Source: an uncultured Moraxella sp.
GTDB taxonomy: Bacteria > Pseudomonadota > Gammaproteobacteria > Pseudomonadales > Moraxellaceae
Direction of reading: 5' to 3'
Length of the DNA: 5,697 bases
Assembly (NCBI GenBank): GCA_943908405.1
Contig: CALTTE010000090.1
Coordinates: 1 to 5,697, forward strand
Below, piece after piece: positions 5,062 through 5,697 of this stretch. The position numbers and the translations under genes are program-made. How positions within the stretch are numbered: the stretch's first letter is position 1; every line of letters starts with the position of its first letter. Below the pieces are notes generated by a model. It had not been told where the DNA came from. It was given only the letters and a program-made list of their open reading frames with translations, and ran no database searches.

Positions 5062-5697
5062 ATGCCAACCCCAATACTACCCACCGCTTTTGATAAAGTG
5101 GCAATTAGCTTTTGGCAGGATTATAACGATGACAAGCCCATCGGCGGCGGTATGTTGTTTGAGAAGCGTTTGCGGGCGTGTGTGTTAGATGAAACATTGG
5201 ACAGCCTTAAACAGCTTGACCGCTTGCTGATTGCCATCAAAAAACAGCTTGATTCAAGCGGTCATTCTGAGCAGGTGCTATTGCGTCAGTCATCGTTTCG
5301 TAATTTTTTGTTATTTTTGGCTTTTTATGTGGGGCGAGTATTGACAAGGCAAACTAACCAATCATATCATTGGCTGGGGGCGAATGCGTTGGCGCCAGTT
5401 ATTGACCTAAACAACCAATATAACAACGATAAATTTTATCAATCAATGGCACTAATGCCAACTCAGGGTGAGGCAATGCCGTTTTTTGTGCTATTAACGC
5501 TTGGGGCGAAGTTTTTTGGGAATTTTACCCGTAAATTTATTGACCCAACTACCCAAACGCTGGTGCCGGAGAGTTTGTATTGGGCGGTAACTGGATATAT
5601 AGAACGACTTGACAAGCCGAAGCCAATGACGACAATGATTTTGCAACCGCAACCGCAACCGCAACCGCAACCGCAACCGCAACCGCAACCGCAACCG
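5062..5697 (+). CDS. Uncharacterised protein with a C-terminal Gln-Pro repeat, partial (3' end outside the window)
   Basis: An open frame runs from the ATG at 5062 for 212 codons to the window edge without a stop. I do not recognise the family with confidence. The N-terminal part (1-80) is mixed and partly charged, with a likely helix around 44-62. The segment FRNFLLFLAFYVGRVLTRQT (79-98) is hydrophobic then basic. It loosely recalls helices in uncharacterised soluble proteins (an aYxGevlrR-like pattern), so I do not call it a membrane span. A second hydrophobic patch lies at 140-152. There is no signal peptide. From residue 195 the protein is pure Gln-Pro (nine pairs up to the edge), probably a flexible linker or tail. 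AGGA at 5051-5054 and the sensible amino-acid composition support the start. Codon use looks like its neighbours. Function unknown; true length unknown. Confidence 0.75.
   Translation, partial: MPTPILPTAFDKVAISFWQDYNDDKPIGGGMLFEKRLRACVLDETLDSLKQLDRLLIAIKKQLDSSGHSEQVLLRQSSFRNFLLFLAFYVGRVLTRQTNQSYHWLGANALAPVIDLNNQYNNDKFYQSMALMPTQGEAMPFFVLLTLGAKFFGNFTRKFIDPTTQTLVPESLYWAVTGYIERLDKPKPMTTMILQPQPQPQPQPQPQPQPQP
5644..5697 (+). repeat. CAACCG hexanucleotide array, nine copies and continuing past the window
   Basis: Nine perfect copies of CAACCG fill the last 54 bases of the window, so the array end is not seen. In the frame of the gene at 5062 each unit codes Gln-Pro. Because the unit is 6 bp, gain or loss of copies changes linker length without shifting the frame. 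Confidence 0.98.

Noticed and set aside
5494..5694. Minus-strand frame beginning with alternating Arg-Leu residues
   Set aside because: The Arg-Leu repeat is the antisense reading of the CAACCG array, and the plus strand carries a better-supported gene.

Overview
The window is an AT-rich stretch of bacterial chromosome holding ordinary housekeeping genes. It contains the last codons of tuf (elongation factor Tu), a 4'-phosphopantetheinyl transferase of the Sfp/AcpT type, the peptidoglycan-associated lipoprotein gene pal, the aminopeptidase N gene pepN, and the first 212 codons of an unrecognised gene. The protein families point to a Gram-negative gammaproteobacterium: Pal with a lipobox, and a PepN of E. 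coli length whose catalytic residues sit at a constant offset from the E. coli ones. Moraxellaceae (Moraxella or a relative) is my best guess from overall protein character and base composition. This is inference without any database search.

Layout. At 1-160 the 3' end of tuf (+) is followed by a hairpin and a strong terminator, which can also serve the convergent transferase gene. At 228-836 (-) lies the phosphopantetheinyl transferase. A perfect 13-bp terminator stem at 873-902 separates it from pal at 911-1441 (-). The region 1442-1844 is a divergent, very AT-rich intergenic stretch between pal and pepN. It holds likely promoters for both genes and two families of short direct repeats. At 1845-4445 (+) is pepN, ended by a terminator at 4579-4622. 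The region 4446-5061 has no convincing gene but carries a 14-bp triplicated repeat and a six-copy, G-rich 13-bp tandem repeat. From 5062 to the window edge (+) is an open reading frame of unknown function that runs into a CAACCG hexanucleotide array, coding Gln-Pro repeats, still in progress when the window stops.

The genes do not form one pathway. Each full gene appears to be its own transcription unit: tuf and the transferase converge, pal and pepN diverge, and there is a terminator after every complete gene. I see no mobile element, CRISPR array, tRNA, rRNA, toxin-antitoxin pair or defence system. What deserves a second look is the number of simple tandem repeats (periods 6, 13, 14, 15 and 19 bp) in a short window and the unidentified gene at the right edge.
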